A DNA stretch of 64,000 nt from Rotaria socialis (Eukaryota; Rotifera; Eurotatoria; Philodinida; Philodinidae), in the NCBI GenBank assembly GCA_905331475.1, contig CAJNYU010003365.1, positions 1 through 64,000 of the forward strand, in the 5' to 3' direction. Of the stretch, positions 62,414 through 64,000 are shown one piece after another (position 1 is the stretch's first letter; each line of letters starts with the position of its first letter). The position numbers and the translations under genes are program-made. The notes below the pieces were generated by a model, which worked only from the letters and a program-made list of their open reading frames with translations, made no database searches and was not told the DNA's origin.

Positions 62414-63180
62414 TAAAACTTTTCATATTATTTCTTTTAATAAATATATAGATTATAGCTAATATGTCAAAGCAAGAAATAACGAGACGTCCATTGTGTT
62501 GATATTCGCTCAATTGGTGACTTTAGGATTTTTCAGTTTCTTAAATTATTCGAACTAGACATGCGATAAAGTATGTGACTACTAGAGGTGGTGGCGCAGT
62601 TTTGTTATAGGAATGGCTTGAAGTTACTCAACATTTTCTCTAACTAATAAACAATAAAAGAATATTTTCGCTGTCTGTATTCTCTTTACTCGATGAAGCG
62701 AAAACATTTACTAAGCTTCAAATGAAACTATTCGATTATTAAAGGAGTCTAACTGATTTTCTGTTGGAAAGCAAATTAGAATCATTTTTCTCGGTAATAG
62801 CAATATCAAATGATATCGTATACTTTCTGACAAAAAATATTAGATGAAAACACTACTGTTTACGGCAGGATCAATTTTATGGTGGGAATGGTGCAAACAT
62901 TTTCTTAGTTAGGCATAATATTTTGAAAGTTTTATTTGACTTTATGCAGTATTACGAAGTATAATTATGATGCATTAAGATGTATAAAAGCAGAATTTTA
63001 ATGCACTAGATTACAAAAATACAACGATTAAAGATTTAATTTTTCTTTTTATTGGTCGATCATTTCACTACGGCAAATATTATTTACTATAAACGGAACT
63101 CAGACCAATCTCATACTACTATTCGTTTAATTATCATGAGTTTAGCATTTGTTTAAAGTCTGTACTATTCTCTGTATTAT
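62414..63180. other. Non-coding spacer
   Basis: 3' flank of the membrane protein gene, with taataaatatat close after the stop. Nothing else is supported. Confidence 0.4.
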
Positions 63181-63189
63181 TCGATGAAC

Positions 63190-63272
63190 CAGAGCTCCGC
63201 GGGACAACCAAAAAGTTGCCCCGTTCCGTCCCATGTCCCGCACTCGGCTTGTCCCGTCCCGTTCTGTCATGT
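63190..63272. repeat. CCCGTCC-rich low-complexity patch
   Basis: The words tcccgt and gtcccg recur at least six times in 80 bp of otherwise AT-rich DNA. The open reading frame over it is a product of the repeat. Confidence 0.5.
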
Positions 63273-63475
63273 GTATGTAAGTTTTTTTTCCTCTATGCAC
63301 AGTTGGAGAAGTGCAGCTAGTTTGTATGTTTTTCATGTGAATAATTTATTTTAGTATCGATCTTTTTAAATATTACATCTACATCACAATAATTTGACAA
63401 AAAAAAAGAAAAATTTAACAAGAGCTACACTCTCGTTGAGTAACTCATCCGAGAAAAAGTATATCACCATTATGA

Positions 63476-63697
63476 TTAATGATGGTGCGGAAACCAAAAC
63501 AAATTCCAGCCGTTAGATGTATGCTTGCCTGTATTATCTATAATAGTATATTGACTAGATTTCGTTTCGAGCATCAACTGAATTTGAGAACATGTGAGTT
63601 TATTAGAATCATCAAGAGAAAAGATCGATGAATTCAACAGAGATAAATTGAAATCACGAGTTGTACGAACTGGTGATACAATTTCAGGAGAAGACAT
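63476..63697 (-). CDS. Possible small protein, 73 residues
   Basis: The frame starts at MSSPEIVSPVRTTRDFNLSL and ends NLFWFPHHH. It has a balanced amino-acid composition unlike the AT-driven frames around it. There is no recognised domain, signal peptide or membrane segment. It could be a complete short gene or an exon of a larger one. Confidence 0.4.
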   Translation of the reverse strand: MSSPEIVSPVRTTRDFNLSLLNSSIFSLDDSNKLTCSQIQLMLETKSSQYTIIDNTGKHTSNGWNLFWFPHHH

Positions 63698-64000
63698 CAG
63701 ATGATTTTATTGCGTATTTGTGAAAATAAAAAGTTCATTAGTATGATATTAATCAAACGAGAATTGAAATGTACAACCAAAAAAATAAAAAAATCATCTG
63801 AACTTTGGCCTTGTCTACACTAGAATAGAAAACTTATGCTGAATTAAGACACGTGGTTGGTTGAAAAGTTAATTCAGATTAACGCACTCTTCAAAGACGA
63901 ATTAAAGTTAATGCACCAATCGAGAAAGAACTCGATGGGCTAATTAGAATCATGGACGTGTCTCGATAAAGTCGCTATATATTATCGATAAATAGATAAA

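Noticed and set aside
63142..63336. Open frame over the CCCGTCC patch
   Set aside because: Low-complexity sequence; no coding signal outside the repeat.

Overview
The window looks like a bdelloid rotifer nuclear chromosome. This is inferred from several traits together, none of which is diagnostic alone. The DNA is AT-rich, most introns are short (50-70 bp, GT-AG), and genes lie among long AT-rich spacers. There are many degraded transposons, a decayed tandem family of rhodopsin-type receptors, a bacterial-style GH16-like pseudogene, and short TGTGGG-type arrays like those reported for Adineta telomeres. No rRNA, tRNA, CRISPR array or bacterial-type operon was seen. The assembly contains one ~99-N gap (51469-51567) and single Ns at 18937 and 27684.

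Left part, 1-16.6 kb. A 12-exon ferric-chelate-reductase-like gene (Reeler + DOMON + cytochrome b561) lies on the minus strand at 1146-3973. A GH16-like pseudogene with three in-frame stops lies at 6905-7591 (-). A complete 9-exon beta-tubulin gene lies at 10564-12401 (-). A 6-exon F-box/LRR gene lies at 14380-16553 (+).

Middle part, 17-51.5 kb, is an accessory region. It holds a 1.1 kb TIR element, an LTR family, and a pogo/Tigger-like transposon with ~180 bp inverted repeats. The transposase reading frame of that transposon can be followed through 11 exons with a single nonsense codon. Further right are several fold-back repeats and a tandem array of receptor units, in which one copy is intact (43193-44164) and two are visibly broken (29.5 kb, 50.8 kb). 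A fourth unit keeps only its flanking sequence (38.6-40 kb).

The most striking structure links the two ends of this region. A gene for a B-box zinc-finger / coiled-coil / ubiquitin-like protein is cut in two: its 5' end is at 51746-51973 (-) and its 3' end at 19689-21615 (-). Each cut end abuts a same-orientation copy of a 215 bp TG...CA LTR, and the same 5-bp sequence (GGCGC) sits at both cuts. Formally this is a ~30 kb LTR-bounded insertion with a target-site duplication, but the inside shows no gag-pol genes or polypurine tract. LTR-mediated recombination or circle integration, or a scaffolding error at the N gap, are the explanations to separate.

Right part, 52-64 kb, has small genes in long spacers. 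They are a nicotinamide-riboside-kinase-like P-loop kinase (53633-54250 +), a single-pass PPxY membrane protein (54455-54793 +), a 122-residue protein with an N-myristoylation-like start (59571-59999 -), a secreted/type I membrane orphan (61511-62413 +) and a small possible gene (63476-63697 -). A 686 bp hAT-type non-autonomous element with a perfect 8-bp target duplication sits at 58709-59394.
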